The notes below the pieces were generated by a model. It had not been told where the DNA came from. It saw nothing but the letters and a program-made list of their open reading frames with translations, and did not search any database. The position numbers were made by a program, and so were the translations under genes. This document shows, piece after piece, positions 10,043-20,594 of a DNA stretch of 64,000 nt. Source of the stretch: Elusimicrobiota bacterium (GTDB lineage Bacteria; CG03; SLGR01); NCBI GenBank assembly GCA_003553445.1, contig PWEK01000061.1, positions 1-64,000 on the forward strand. The letters are read 5' to 3'. How positions within the stretch are numbered: position 1 is the stretch's first letter; each line of letters starts with the position of its first letter.

Positions 10043-10928
10043 TTTTTATTATTCTCAATATGAGCTCGGGAAAGTCTATCCCCGCATATCCTGCCGCTTC
10101 CGGAAGCAGGCTGGTGGAAGTCATTCCCGGAATCGTATTTATTTCAAGCACATATATGTCATCCCCGTCCACCCTGAAATCGACTCTCCCCATATGGCTG
10201 CAACCGGCTGTCTCATAGGCCCTTACGGCCACCTCTTGAATTTTACTGTATAGCTTACCACCGGAATCTTCCATTTCCCTATGCACCGACATACCACGGG
10301 AGTATTTTGCCTCATAATCATAAAAAGAATTTTTGGAAAATATTTCCAGTACCGGCAGGGGCTCTCCATCTATAATCCCGACCGTCACTTCCCTGCCGGG
10401 AATATATTTCTCGGCTATCACTTTTTCACCTTCTCTGCTTGCAGCATCATAAGATTCCTGAATCTGTTCATTTTTTTTTACAATTGAGGTTGCTATTGCC
10501 GATCCGGATGAAACCGGTTTTATTACAACCGGCAGTTTAATATTTAAATCCGAAGCTGAGTTCATTTCTTGCCAGCGCGGCGTTTTTATTCCGTGATACT
10601 CAAATAACTTCTTGCACATTATCTTGTCCATACAGAGGGCAGAAGATAAAACCCCGCTTCCTGTATAAGGTATTTTCAGAATCTCCAGCAGACCCTGCAT
10701 ACACCCGTTCTCCCCCGATCCTCCATGCATAGCTATAAAGACTAGATCCGGTTGCTCCTTTATCAGCTCCGGGATAAAATCATCCCGGGCATCAACAAGA
10801 GAATGGTTAATACCCAGCTTCTCCAGAGCGTCTTTTATGCTTCCGGCTGTTTTTAAAGACACCTCACGTTCTGCCGACCCCCCCCCCGTCAGAACCACTA
10901 CTTTTCCAAAAGAGTCACTCAAAGCCAT
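10023..10928 (-). CDS. ddl: D-alanine--D-alanine ligase
   Basis: ATP-grasp: GGGSAEREVSL, HGGSGENGCMQGLLEILKIPYTGSGVLSSALCMDK, EINTIPGMTSTSLLPEAA. Confidence 0.96.
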   Translation of the reverse strand: MALSDSFGKVVVLTGGGSAEREVSLKTAGSIKDALEKLGINHSLVDARDDFIPELIKEQPDLVFIAMHGGSGENGCMQGLLEILKIPYTGSGVLSSALCMDKIMCKKLFEYHGIKTPRWQEMNSASDLNIKLPVVIKPVSSGSAIATSIVKKNEQIQESYDAASREGEKVIAEKYIPGREVTVGIIDGEPLPVLEIFSKNSFYDYEAKYSRGMSVHREMEDSGGKLYSKIQEVAVRAYETAGCSHMGRVDFRVDGDDIYVLEINTIPGMTSTSLLPEAAGYAGIDFPELILRIIKSASEKT

Positions 10929-11781
10929 CTCCCATCAGATCAATTTCAAGCTCCAGTTCTATACCCTTTTTCCGCCTCACAGTATCTTTTATTCTTTTTA
11001 TTAATTTCCATATATCTTCAGGGGATGCATTGCCCATGTTTATTATGAAATTTGCATGTTTTTCTGAAACCCGGGCATCCCCCTGAGAAAACCCTGACAT
11101 GCCTGCGGAGTCAATAATCTTACCTGCGGAAAAACCTTTAGGGTTTTTAAAAACACACCCGCAGCTTTTATACTGTATAGGCTGTCTTTTTCTTTTTTCC
11201 TTCTTCAGCTTATGTATTTTTTTAATTATATCAGTTTCATTACCTCTTTTCAATTTAAATTCACACGAAACTATAATGCCATCAGGCTGTATATCACATC
11301 TCCGGTATGAAAAATTAATTGAGCCTTTATCCATAAACCTAAAGGCCCCATTTATAAAAACTTCAACTCTTTCAACGGCAGAGCCTATCCAGTCATTCTT
11401 TGAACCGCTGTTGCCTTTAAGAGCGCCTCCCACCGTACCGGGTATACCGGCTAAAAACTCCAGCCCCGAAAGAGAATTTTCGGCAGCTTTCTGCACAGTC
11501 CTCTGAAGGTCTGCGCCCGCACCCGCTCTAAGAAAAGAACCATCAAGCTTAATACTTTCAAACTCTCCCCTAAGCAAAATCACCGCGCCCTGATACCCGC
11601 GACCGCTTATCAATAGATTAAATCCCTTACCTAGAACACGCCAGGGAATTTTTTTCTTATTTAGCTCCTCTATAACTCCTGCCAGCTCCGTGCGCCTTTT
11701 AACTTCTATCAGTTCTTTGGCTCTGCCGGCGCAACCGAAACCCGAAAGATTCTTTAACTCAGCATCCCGTATTCTTTTCAT
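10915..11781 (-). CDS. murB: UDP-N-acetylenolpyruvoylglucosamine reductase
   Basis: FAD-binding GxGxNLL, GIPGTVGGALKGNSG, CGCVFKNP, ending in a VRRKKGIELELEIDLMG-type motif. Confidence 0.95.
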   Translation of the reverse strand: MKRIRDAELKNLSGFGCAGRAKELIEVKRRTELAGVIEELNKKKIPWRVLGKGFNLLISGRGYQGAVILLRGEFESIKLDGSFLRAGAGADLQRTVQKAAENSLSGLEFLAGIPGTVGGALKGNSGSKNDWIGSAVERVEVFINGAFRFMDKGSINFSYRRCDIQPDGIIVSCEFKLKRGNETDIIKKIHKLKKEKRKRQPIQYKSCGCVFKNPKGFSAGKIIDSAGMSGFSQGDARVSEKHANFIINMGNASPEDIWKLIKRIKDTVRRKKGIELELEIDLMGDGFE

Positions 11782-13136
11782 CTTTTAAGAATTTCAAAGG
11801 GGATCGAATTTATATCTCCCGCCCCCAGTGTAATGCATATATCACCCGGAGTTAAATTATTTTCCAATTCTTCTAATAAATCCCTTCTTGAAGGGAAATA
11901 TTTCACACGTTTTTCATCTTCAAACTCCCTTACAATCAACTCCGAAGTCACACCTTCTATCGGGGGTTCACCAGCTCCGTAGATCGACGTTATGTATACC
12001 ATATCGGCAGAACTGAAGGCCTCGGGAAACTCAGTAAATAAATCCCGGGTTCTTGAATACCTGTGCGGTTGAAAAACAGCGATAATTCGCCTTTCGGGAT
12101 ATATGTCATTCAGGCTTGAAAGCGAAAGTTTTATTTCCGAAGGGTGGTGAGCATAATCATCATAAAAAAGAATTCCGCCTTTTTCGCCCGCTTTCTCAAG
12201 CCGCCTGCCCACACCCTCATAACATGCTATACCCCCTTTAAGTTTTTCAAAATCCAACCCCATCTCCATACCCACGGCAATTGCCGCAAGAGAGTTCAGT
12301 ATGTTATGCATACCGGAGCTTTTTATTTCAACTACACCAAGTTTACTGCCCTTGCTGCATGCTGTATATACAGACTTTCCCGCCGCCAATTCGCAATCAA
12401 CCGCGTAATAATCGTTTGAACTCTTTAAGCCGTATGTTTTATATGGCCTCCTTAGGGCGGGAATTATCTTCCTGACGTTCTCATCATCTCCGAAAAGAAC
12501 CGAAAAACCATAAAAAGGAACCTTGTTCAAAAAGCGGGTGTATATCTCTCTTACTGAATTCATATCCTTATAATAATCCATATGGTCGTTATCAATACTT
12601 GTAACAACCCCGATAGTTGGAGAATAATGAAGAAAGGAACCGTCACTTTCATCGGCCTCAGCGGCTATAAACTCCCCCTTGCCCAGTTTTACGCTGCTTT
12701 TTAAGTTTTTTATAAGTCCTCCTACTACCACCGTTGGATCAAGCCCCGATTCTAAAAGCATCATTCCAATCAAAGATGTGGTTGTCGTCTTTCCATGCGT
12801 ACCCGCAACACATATGGAATATTTAATTCTCATAAGCTCTGCAAGCATCTCGGCCCTGGGTATTACTGGTATCTTTTTTTCATGGGATTCAGCAACCTCG
12901 CTGTTGTCTTCTTTTATCGCGGAAGAAACCACCACCACATGGGGCTCTTTAATATTTTTTCGGGAATGCCCTATCTTTATATCCGCCCCCATCTTTCTGA
13001 GACGACGGACTGCCGCGGATTCCTTCATATCCGAACCGCTTACCTGATATCCAAGGTTCAACAGCATCTCAGCTATACCGCTCATGCCGCTGCCGCCGAT
13101 TCCCACAAAATATATTCTGTTTATTTTTTCAAACAC
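11778..13136 (-). CDS. murC: UDP-N-acetylmuramate--L-alanine ligase
   Basis: GIGGSGMSGIAEML, AGTHGKTTTTSL, YDDYAHHPSEI. Confidence 0.97.
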   Translation of the reverse strand: MFEKINRIYFVGIGGSGMSGIAEMLLNLGYQVSGSDMKESAAVRRLRKMGADIKIGHSRKNIKEPHVVVVSSAIKEDNSEVAESHEKKIPVIPRAEMLAELMRIKYSICVAGTHGKTTTTSLIGMMLLESGLDPTVVVGGLIKNLKSSVKLGKGEFIAAEADESDGSFLHYSPTIGVVTSIDNDHMDYYKDMNSVREIYTRFLNKVPFYGFSVLFGDDENVRKIIPALRRPYKTYGLKSSNDYYAVDCELAAGKSVYTACSKGSKLGVVEIKSSGMHNILNSLAAIAVGMEMGLDFEKLKGGIACYEGVGRRLEKAGEKGGILFYDDYAHHPSEIKLSLSSLNDIYPERRIIAVFQPHRYSRTRDLFTEFPEAFSSADMVYITSIYGAGEPPIEGVTSELIVREFEDEKRVKYFPSRRDLLEELENNLTPGDICITLGAGDINSIPFEILKR

Positions 13137-13184
13137 AACCTCTCCTTATGCCTTATAAAGACAAGGGCTTTTCCTTTACTGAGT

Positions 13185-14294
13185 TTACACATATCTAATA
13201 ATTTCCCGCGACAATCTTTCACAAGCAGTTTTAAATCGCTCTCCCAGAGCGGCGGCTTTCCGCCCCATCTCTCCGCGAACACCAGGCTCTTTAATAATAG
13301 GAATGAGCCTTAAAGCCAAACCCTCACCGCTTAGCTGCTCCTCCGAGTGCGAAAGGGCAGCACCAGCTCTGCGAAGAGGCTTTGCGTTAAGCAACTGATG
13401 CTGGGAAGCTGCCTCCGGATAGGGAACAAGCACAGCCGGTTTTCCCAATGCAGAAATTTCCGCTACTGTAGTCGCTCCCGCGCGGGCAATAACAATATCG
13501 CAAGCCCCGTATGCATATTCCATACGGGTGATATATTTATATACCTTAGCCTTAAACCCTTCTTTTTGATACTCTCTCTTAACCTTCTCATAATTTCTGC
13601 GCCCGCATATATGTACAAACTGAATTTTATTTTTTACGCCATCTAAATATGGAAGCATTCCTAGCATTGAGAGATTTATGGCCTGTGAACCGAGGGATCC
13701 GCCGAAAACCAATATGGTTATTCTATCAGCAGATAAATCAAAAAACCGTATGGATTCTTCTCTGGTTACCTCAAACAAGGATTTTCTTACCGGATTCCCT
13801 GTTAAAACAGTTTTATTGGACGGAAAATAAGATCGCGATGCGCAGAAAGAAACAGCAATTCTGTCAGCAAAAAGAGCAAGAAATTTATTAGCCATTCCCG
13901 GAAAATAATTCTGCTCATGCAAAACCACCGGAATTCTCATTATTTTAGCCGCAATTACAACGGGTACGGAAGTATACGCCCCAAAAGCCATAACCACCCC
14001 GGGGTTTATTTTTCTGAGTCTTATAACTGACTCAAGAACTCCCAATGACATTCTAAATATAAACCGGCAGATATGCCATACTTTCTTTCTCGGAAGCGGC
14101 GCCGAAGATATCCTGTAGTATCTGTACCCCGAACTTTTAAGAACACGCGCAGCCAGCGGTCTTTTATCTACAAGAAAATAAATCGAACCTCTGTCAAGCG
14201 AACCGCATAACTCATCCGCGACACAAATCCCGGGGTAAATATGCCCCGCGGTTCCCCCCACGTTTATAACTACTCTCCTTTTCTTATTTTTCAT
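13185..14294 (-). CDS. murG: UDP-N-acetylglucosamine--N-acetylmuramyl-(pentapeptide) pyrophosphoryl-undecaprenol GlcNAc transferase
   Basis: GGTAGHIYPG, VLHEQNYFPGMAN, ARAGATTVAEISALGKPAVLVPYP. Confidence 0.96.
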   Translation of the reverse strand: MKNKKRRVVINVGGTAGHIYPGICVADELCGSLDRGSIYFLVDKRPLAARVLKSSGYRYYRISSAPLPRKKVWHICRFIFRMSLGVLESVIRLRKINPGVVMAFGAYTSVPVVIAAKIMRIPVVLHEQNYFPGMANKFLALFADRIAVSFCASRSYFPSNKTVLTGNPVRKSLFEVTREESIRFFDLSADRITILVFGGSLGSQAINLSMLGMLPYLDGVKNKIQFVHICGRRNYEKVKREYQKEGFKAKVYKYITRMEYAYGACDIVIARAGATTVAEISALGKPAVLVPYPEAASQHQLLNAKPLRRAGAALSHSEEQLSGEGLALRLIPIIKEPGVRGEMGRKAAALGERFKTACERLSREIIRYV

Positions 14295-15409
14295 TTTTTT
14301 ACGCCCCTGGAGATATTAAGTATTATTCCCACGGCTAACATGTTAACAAAAAGCGATGTACCCCCAAAGCTGATGAAAGGAAGAGAAAGGCCTTTGGTGG
14401 GCAGGATTCCGGTAACAACCCCCATATTTATCACCGCCTGAAATGTAATAAGAAAAGTCAAACCCGAAGCCATTACCCGCGCCAGATAATCCCCGTGCCT
14501 GAAAGCTATTCTCATGCCCCTCCAGGCAAAAACCATAAACAGAAGAAGCACCCCCGCGGTCCCTACAAACCCCAGCTCCTGTCCGATTATAGCATATATA
14601 AAATCCGTATGAACCTCCGGAAGATAAAACAGCTTCTGCTGGCCTCCTCCCATACCCACACCGGTCAAGCCTCCCGCGCCGAGCGCAGTCAGCGACTGCG
14701 CAAGCTGAAACCCCGACCCGGTTAAACTTTCAAAAGGATTCATAAAAGAAATAACTCTTTCTTTTCTGTAACCGTAGGATAGAACCCCGTAAAGTAAAAA
14801 AGGTATAAAAAATATCATCCACATAAAAAGGTATTTAAGTTTAACACCTCCCAGGAACAACATACCTACAGTTAAAACGATAATGAGTACCGTACTGCCG
14901 AAATCCGGCTGCATATATATTAACAAGGCTGTCGTAAAAACAAGCACCAGGGGGGGGAAAAGGTCTTTCGTGAAAAAACCGGATCTGGAGAATTTTCTGT
15001 CCATAACACCCGCCATATATATAACCACCCCCACCTTTGCAAATTCGGAAGGCTGAAAACCGACCGGGCCCATCCTTATCCATCTTCTCGCACCCCCTAC
15101 GGAATGACCTATGCCCGGAATAAGCACAACCGCCAGAACTATTATCATAAAAAACATTCCCGCAGTGGAAATTACAGCCCATTTTCTGTAGTTTATTGTC
15201 ATCCCCAGATAAAGAGCCGCCAAACTTAAAAGGGCCCATACAAATTGCCTGAAGGCAAAATAATACATGCTTCCGTAATTTTCGTGCGCCACTATGGCAG
15301 AAGAGCTAAAAACCATAATCAACCCAAATACCATAAGGATTATTGTAACTGCCAGAAGCAGACTATCTATGGATGAGACAGCTCTTCTTCTGCGGTTTCT
15401 TTTACCCAT
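14291..15409 (-). CDS. ftsW: SEDS glycosyltransferase FtsW
   Basis: Multi-TM SEDS protein: QPSEFAKVGVV, MQPDFGSTVLI, LPEVHTDFIYAIIGQELGFVG, LPFISFGGTSL. Confidence 0.95.
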   Translation of the reverse strand: MGKRNRRRRAVSSIDSLLLAVTIILMVFGLIMVFSSSAIVAHENYGSMYYFAFRQFVWALLSLAALYLGMTINYRKWAVISTAGMFFMIIVLAVVLIPGIGHSVGGARRWIRMGPVGFQPSEFAKVGVVIYMAGVMDRKFSRSGFFTKDLFPPLVLVFTTALLIYMQPDFGSTVLIIVLTVGMLFLGGVKLKYLFMWMIFFIPFLLYGVLSYGYRKERVISFMNPFESLTGSGFQLAQSLTALGAGGLTGVGMGGGQQKLFYLPEVHTDFIYAIIGQELGFVGTAGVLLLFMVFAWRGMRIAFRHGDYLARVMASGLTFLITFQAVINMGVVTGILPTKGLSLPFISFGGTSLFVNMLAVGIILNISRGVKK

Positions 15410-16701
15410 TTTTTAAACTTCTCTCCTCTTTCAGCAAAATCGCTGAACTCATCAAAACTCTCCCCTCCGGGAGAAAGAAGGACGGTACAACCCGGAAAGG
15501 CCAGTTTTACAGACTCTCTTACAGCAGCATAAAGGCTCTTTTTCTTTATAACATTTACCCCTTTAGGTATTTTCTCCATATATTCATCTGCCGACTCCCC
15601 GAACACCACCACGGTTGAAACCTTACCCTTTATCTTACCCCATAAGGGCATATAATCCTGCTTTTTTGACCTCCCCCCCATTAATAAAATCAAAGGCCTC
15701 TCAAAACTGTCAACAGCTCTGCTTACCGCATTTAAGTTTGTCGCCTTTGAATCATTGACATATTTAACCCCGCTGTATTTTCCGACGAACTCGCACCTGT
15801 TAAGCGGAAATCTGTAATCTGAAAAATCTTTTAACCCCCTTTTCTGAAGTGCTTCGCATGCAGCCAAACTGGCCAGATAGTTTTCGATATTATGCGCAGA
15901 GTTTATTTCTTCGGGTATTTTACCGTAATAACTGCCGTCATACATTATTTCATTTCCTGACACGTAAAAACCCCTCTTAATATCTCTTTCAGCGGAAAAA
16001 AAGATTTTCTTGCAATCCAGGCCTTTTTTAAATTTTTCAATATTCTCTGTCTCTGCATTTAAAACGGCCGTTTTCTCTCTTTCCATGCGCTCAAACATCT
16101 TTCTTTTTGAATTTACATACTCGGAATAACTGCCGTGCCACTTCAGATGTTCCGGATAAAGATTTAATAATACCCCGACTTCCGGTTTTAATGAGGGAGA
16201 ATAGGTTATCTGATAGCTGGAGACTTCAAGAACAAGAATATCCCCTTCTTCTATATTATCCACGATACTGGTAAGAGGTATACCGATATTTCCCGCAAGA
16301 GAGGCACCGGTCAAATATGATATCATTGTTGCGGTTGTTGTTTTTCCGTTTGTTCCCGTAACTCCAACTACCTTTACAGGCGGCAAAAACCGCAATCCCA
16401 ATTCAAGTTCTGCGATTACTTCGATATTCATTTCTGACGCATTTTTCAGCACAGGATTTTGCGGCATTATTCCGGGACTTGTTACAATTTGATCAAAAGA
16501 TCCTACATCTATATTTGACGGATCTTCGCCAAATATATATTCCACCGGGGATAATTCATCAGAGCCTCTTTCGATTTTTTCCCGGGTTTTAGAGTCGTAT
16601 GCCGTTACCGCGGCTCCCCTGCTTGAAAGCAGCCTGCATGCCGCCCGCCCGCTTTTCCCATACCCGACTACCAGAATTTTTTTATTTTTATACTCTTTCA
16701 T
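15367..16701 (-). CDS. murD: UDP-N-acetylmuramoylalanine--D-glutamate ligase
   Basis: GVTGTNGKTTTATMI, EVSSYQI, NDSKATN, LLSPGGESFDEFSDF. Confidence 0.96.
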   Translation of the reverse strand: MKEYKNKKILVVGYGKSGRAACRLLSSRGAAVTAYDSKTREKIERGSDELSPVEYIFGEDPSNIDVGSFDQIVTSPGIMPQNPVLKNASEMNIEVIAELELGLRFLPPVKVVGVTGTNGKTTTATMISYLTGASLAGNIGIPLTSIVDNIEEGDILVLEVSSYQITYSPSLKPEVGVLLNLYPEHLKWHGSYSEYVNSKRKMFERMEREKTAVLNAETENIEKFKKGLDCKKIFFSAERDIKRGFYVSGNEIMYDGSYYGKIPEEINSAHNIENYLASLAACEALQKRGLKDFSDYRFPLNRCEFVGKYSGVKYVNDSKATNLNAVSRAVDSFERPLILLMGGRSKKQDYMPLWGKIKGKVSTVVVFGESADEYMEKIPKGVNVIKKKSLYAAVRESVKLAFPGCTVLLSPGGESFDEFSDFAERGEKFKKWVKETAEEELSHP

Positions 16702-17783
16702 CTCAACTTTATTGTCGAAAGCGCTATAAGAGAAAGAACAATTGAAATAATCCAGAACCTTACAACCACCTGGGGTTCACTCCACCCCTTCAATTCAAAA
16801 TGATGGTGAAGAGGCGCCATCTTGAAAAGCCGCTTTTTCTTCCACCTGTAACTCACAACCTGTATAACAACTGACATAATCTCTATGAGAAAAACCCCTC
16901 CCGCAATTATAAGAAGCGCTTCCTGCTTTATTATGAGAGCTATTATCCCAATTGCCCCCCCCATAAAGAGTGAACCTGTATCCCCCATAAAAACCTTGGC
17001 GGGAAAAATATTGAACCATAAAAAACCAAGCCCCGCTCCGCAAAGCGCTGTCAGGTAAATACTCAGCTCACCGGAACCTGGAACATGAGGTAAAAAAAGG
17101 TACTCGCTAAACTCCGCATGTCCCGCAATATATGCTAAAACCGCATAAGCCATTGCGGCGCATATAACCCCTCCTATGGCAAGCCCGTCAAGCCCGTCAG
17201 TGATGTTCACCGCATTTGATGTAGCTATTACCGTAATTATTACAAAACAAATATAAAATTGCCCCAGATTTATAAATAGATCTTTGAAGAAAGGCATCGC
17301 TACAGCATAAGGCTGAGAGGGAAAAGGAGGATTTATATATAAAAATGAGGCAAGGGCCAGCCCTAAAATAAGCTGCCAGGCCAGCTTTACCGCGGGAACG
17401 ATACCCTTTGTGTCTTTTTTGGATGTTTTCATATAATCATCAAAGAATCCAAGCAGACCAAGCCAGAGACTGCCTATTATAACAATAATTACATAAACAT
17501 TATCAAGCCGGGCCCAAAGCAAAACGGAAATAAGCAAAGAAATTATAATAATCAGCCCTCCCATTGTGGGGGTGCCTTCTTTTTTGCTGTGCCCTTCGGG
17601 ACTGCCTTCTCTTATTACCTGTATTTTCTGAGAACCTTTAAGCTTTTTTATTACTGCCGGAGCAATCAAAAAATTTATGATCATTGCCGTTATAAATGCA
17701 AGAGCGGCTCTAAAGGTAATATACCTTAAAACATTAAGAGGAGAGAACAAGTCTCTCAACGGGAAAAATAAATGATACAGCAT
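16698..17783 (-). CDS. mraY: Phospho-N-acetylmuramoyl-pentapeptide transferase
   Basis: GTPTMGGL, NAVNITDGLDGLA, GDTGSLFMGGAIG, MAPLHHHFELKGW. Confidence 0.97.
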   Translation of the reverse strand: MLYHLFFPLRDLFSPLNVLRYITFRAALAFITAMIINFLIAPAVIKKLKGSQKIQVIREGSPEGHSKKEGTPTMGGLIIIISLLISVLLWARLDNVYVIIVIIGSLWLGLLGFFDDYMKTSKKDTKGIVPAVKLAWQLILGLALASFLYINPPFPSQPYAVAMPFFKDLFINLGQFYICFVIITVIATSNAVNITDGLDGLAIGGVICAAMAYAVLAYIAGHAEFSEYLFLPHVPGSGELSIYLTALCGAGLGFLWFNIFPAKVFMGDTGSLFMGGAIGIIALIIKQEALLIIAGGVFLIEIMSVVIQVVSYRWKKKRLFKMAPLHHHFELKGWSEPQVVVRFWIISIVLSLIALSTIKLR

Positions 17784-17787
17784 AAGT

Positions 17788-19137
17788 CTACTCCTTCAGA
17801 TACTCCATTACTTCTTCCAGCCTTTCCCTGCGGGAGGCCTTTATTACCGCAATGGAGTCTTCATCGTTAATTTTCTTTATAATTGACGCCGCTTCCCTAT
17901 TATTATCATATTCAAACATTCTTTTTTCAGGGAAGCCCTTCTTGGCGGCTCCGCTTAAAAGCGAACTTGAGTATTTCCCGCCAGCAAGAATATATTTTAT
18001 GTTTTTTAGCCCCGCAAGAAATGCCCCTGCATCCCGGTGCATTTTATGGGAATATCTCCCTAACTCTCTCATCTGACCCAACACAGCGATTATATTTTTT
18101 TCCGGGCATATTTTCAACAAATCGCTGAAAACCTTTTTCACTGCAGAGGGATTGGAATTATAGGTGTCATCTATAATATCTATACCTCCCACCCGTTTAA
18201 ATTCAAATCTATGGGGGGGAGGCTGAAAACCCCCTATTCTTTCTGCTGAATAATCAAGATTCAACCCGGCTGATAATGCCGATGCTGAAGCCGCAGCCGC
18301 ATTATATACATTAAAGAGCCCCGGAATTTTCAGCCTGAAATTTATACCGTTTATTGAAAATAAGGTTTCTGATATCATCTGATCTTTAATTTCTATCCTC
18401 AAATCCGCCCCCTTACTGAAACCAAAACCGATTCTATTTAAATGACGGTACTCTGCAGCCTTACCGCGTACAATTTCCTGGTCATAATTATAAACCAGAT
18501 CAGCTTTCGCCTCCAGATAATCCGCAAGCTCAAATTTTGTATTTAAGATATTATCCACGGTCTCAAACTCTCCAATATGAGCCTCGGTTACTGAAGTAAT
18601 AACCCCGGTATGCGGTCTGGCGATCCCGCACAAGTATTTAATTTCGCCCCTGTGATTTGCCCCCATCTCAAAAACGCCTGCCTGCGTATCTTCGCTCATT
18701 TCAAGCACCGACAGAGGCAGGCCAATTTGATTGTTAAAGCTGCGTTTTGTAGATGAGGCTTTCATCTTCCCCTTAATTATCTGCGCAGCCATCCTGCTTA
18801 CAGTGGTCTTTCCGTTTGACCCGGTAACTCCGATTATTATTTCCGGAGAAAGCGTATTTCTATAATTCTGTGCAAGGCTGACCAACCCCTTCACAGACGA
18901 TTCCACCTGAATATCGCAGCCCCTTTTTTCTCCCGCAGTATACCCCCCCTTTTTTTTCACCTCATCAATAAAAAAATGCCCGTCCGTTCTTTTTCCCTTA
19001 ATGCAGAAAAAAAGAGAGTTTTTCTGCGCTTCTCTGGAATCAATTACAACGTTATTTACTGTTTTATTTTCATTTAAGCTGGCTTTCAGCTCGCCTCCGG
19101 CCCATAGGGAAGCCTGTTTCAAGGAAACACTCTTCAT
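17788..19137 (-). CDS. murF: UDP-N-acetylmuramoyl-tripeptide--D-alanyl-D-alanine ligase
   Basis: GVTGSNGKTTVSRMAA, FEMGANHRGEI, DDTYNSNPSAV, VLGQMRELG. Confidence 0.95.
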   Translation of the reverse strand: MKSVSLKQASLWAGGELKASLNENKTVNNVVIDSREAQKNSLFFCIKGKRTDGHFFIDEVKKKGGYTAGEKRGCDIQVESSVKGLVSLAQNYRNTLSPEIIIGVTGSNGKTTVSRMAAQIIKGKMKASSTKRSFNNQIGLPLSVLEMSEDTQAGVFEMGANHRGEIKYLCGIARPHTGVITSVTEAHIGEFETVDNILNTKFELADYLEAKADLVYNYDQEIVRGKAAEYRHLNRIGFGFSKGADLRIEIKDQMISETLFSINGINFRLKIPGLFNVYNAAAASASALSAGLNLDYSAERIGGFQPPPHRFEFKRVGGIDIIDDTYNSNPSAVKKVFSDLLKICPEKNIIAVLGQMRELGRYSHKMHRDAGAFLAGLKNIKYILAGGKYSSSLLSGAAKKGFPEKRMFEYDNNREAASIIKKINDEDSIAVIKASRRERLEEVMEYLKE

Positions 19138-20594
19138 TTCTTTAAATATTTTTCTGCTGTTGCCATATCCGAAAAAGGTATCTCTCTATCCCCTATCACC
19201 TGATAATTTTCGTCTCCCTTACCCGCTATAAGAACAACGTCGCCTTTATCCGCTATCTGAAGCGAATGCCCTATCGCTTCCTCCCTGTCTGATATAACAG
19301 AATACTCTGTGGCAGTATCTCTGAGCCCCACTTCTATATCCAGAAGTATCCCCATCGGGTCTTCACCGCGCGGATTGTCGGAAGTTAGACACACATAATC
19401 CGCCAGAAGCCCCGCAATTTTACCCATCAATGGCCTTTTCGTACGGTCCCGCTCTCCGCCGCATCCGAAAACACATACAATCCTGCCTCGGCAAACATCC
19501 CTTAATGTTAGAAGAACATTTTCAAGAGCATCAGGAGTATGCGCGTAATCTACAATCACGGTCCTTCCGCTCTCTTTTCCTTTCTTTACATGCTCCATCC
19601 TCCCCGGAATCGGAGAGGCGCCGGAAACAACTCCACAAACGCTGCTCATATCATAACCTCCTTCTACTGCCCATGCAAGAGCTGCAAGGCAGTTATATAT
19701 ATTAAATCTTCCTATCAGCTTAACATCCAACTTCCTTTTTTCTTTCGGAGACCTGAATATAAATCTGCTTTTTCTCACAGTCATTGACTTAATATCAGCG
19801 TTATAATCAGCCTCCTCCTTCACTGCATAAGAAGCAGTTATTTCCCCCTTTTTCTCCTTTATTCTCCTTCCATACCCATCATCCACATTTACAAGGGCCT
19901 TTCCCCGGTCCTTAGTTTTGATTTTTGAAAAAATCTTCAGCTTTGCCCTGAAATAATTTTCCATTGTTTTGTGAAAGTCCAGATGATCCTGGGTCAAGTT
20001 CGTAAAGACAACACTCTCAAAATTAATGTCCTCAACCCTGCCAAGTTCCAGAGCATGCGACGAAACCTCCATTACCACAGTTTCAATTCCGTTATCAACC
20101 ATATCCGAAAGCAGCCATTGAAGCTCATGAGCCTGCGGAGTTGTCATTGAAAACTTACCCTTTTTATCTGCGTATAAATATCCGGAGGTTCCAATTAATC
20201 CACTCTTTCCTTTCAGCTCCATTATCTGTTTTATAAGCCCGGCAACAGTGCTTTTTCCGTTTGTTCCGGTTACCCCCGTAATTTTTAGTTTTTCAGCCGG
20301 GAATCCGTAAAAAAAGGATGACCATTTAGAGAGCGCAAGAAGCGGCTTGCGCATAACTATCTGAGGAGCAGAAATCTCTTCTTTTAATCTCTCCTGAACG
20401 ACCACAGCCGAAGCGTTTCTAGAAACTGCTTCTTTTATAAAAGCCCTGCCGTCACTTTTCTCTCCTTTCATTGCAAAGAAAACATCCCCCCCGGAGACCT
20501 TTTTTGAATGAGTGGCGAAACCGCTCACATCAACATCCCTGCCGGTGTAAAACTCATCCGGCGGAAAATAGTCTATCAATTTTGAGAGCTTCAC
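19134..20594 (-). CDS. murE: UDP-N-acetylmuramoylalanyl-D-glutamate--diaminopimelate (or lysine) ligase
   Basis: GVTGTNGKSTVAGLI, EVSSHAL, YAHTPDALENVL, GCGGERDRTKRPLMG, SDNPRGEDP (DNPR, typical of DAP-adding enzymes). Confidence 0.95.
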   Translation of the reverse strand: MKLSKLIDYFPPDEFYTGRDVDVSGFATHSKKVSGGDVFFAMKGEKSDGRAFIKEAVSRNASAVVVQERLKEEISAPQIVMRKPLLALSKWSSFFYGFPAEKLKITGVTGTNGKSTVAGLIKQIMELKGKSGLIGTSGYLYADKKGKFSMTTPQAHELQWLLSDMVDNGIETVVMEVSSHALELGRVEDINFESVVFTNLTQDHLDFHKTMENYFRAKLKIFSKIKTKDRGKALVNVDDGYGRRIKEKKGEITASYAVKEEADYNADIKSMTVRKSRFIFRSPKEKRKLDVKLIGRFNIYNCLAALAWAVEGGYDMSSVCGVVSGASPIPGRMEHVKKGKESGRTVIVDYAHTPDALENVLLTLRDVCRGRIVCVFGCGGERDRTKRPLMGKIAGLLADYVCLTSDNPRGEDPMGILLDIEVGLRDTATEYSVISDREEAIGHSLQIADKGDVVLIAGKGDENYQVIGDREIPFSDMATAEKYLKK

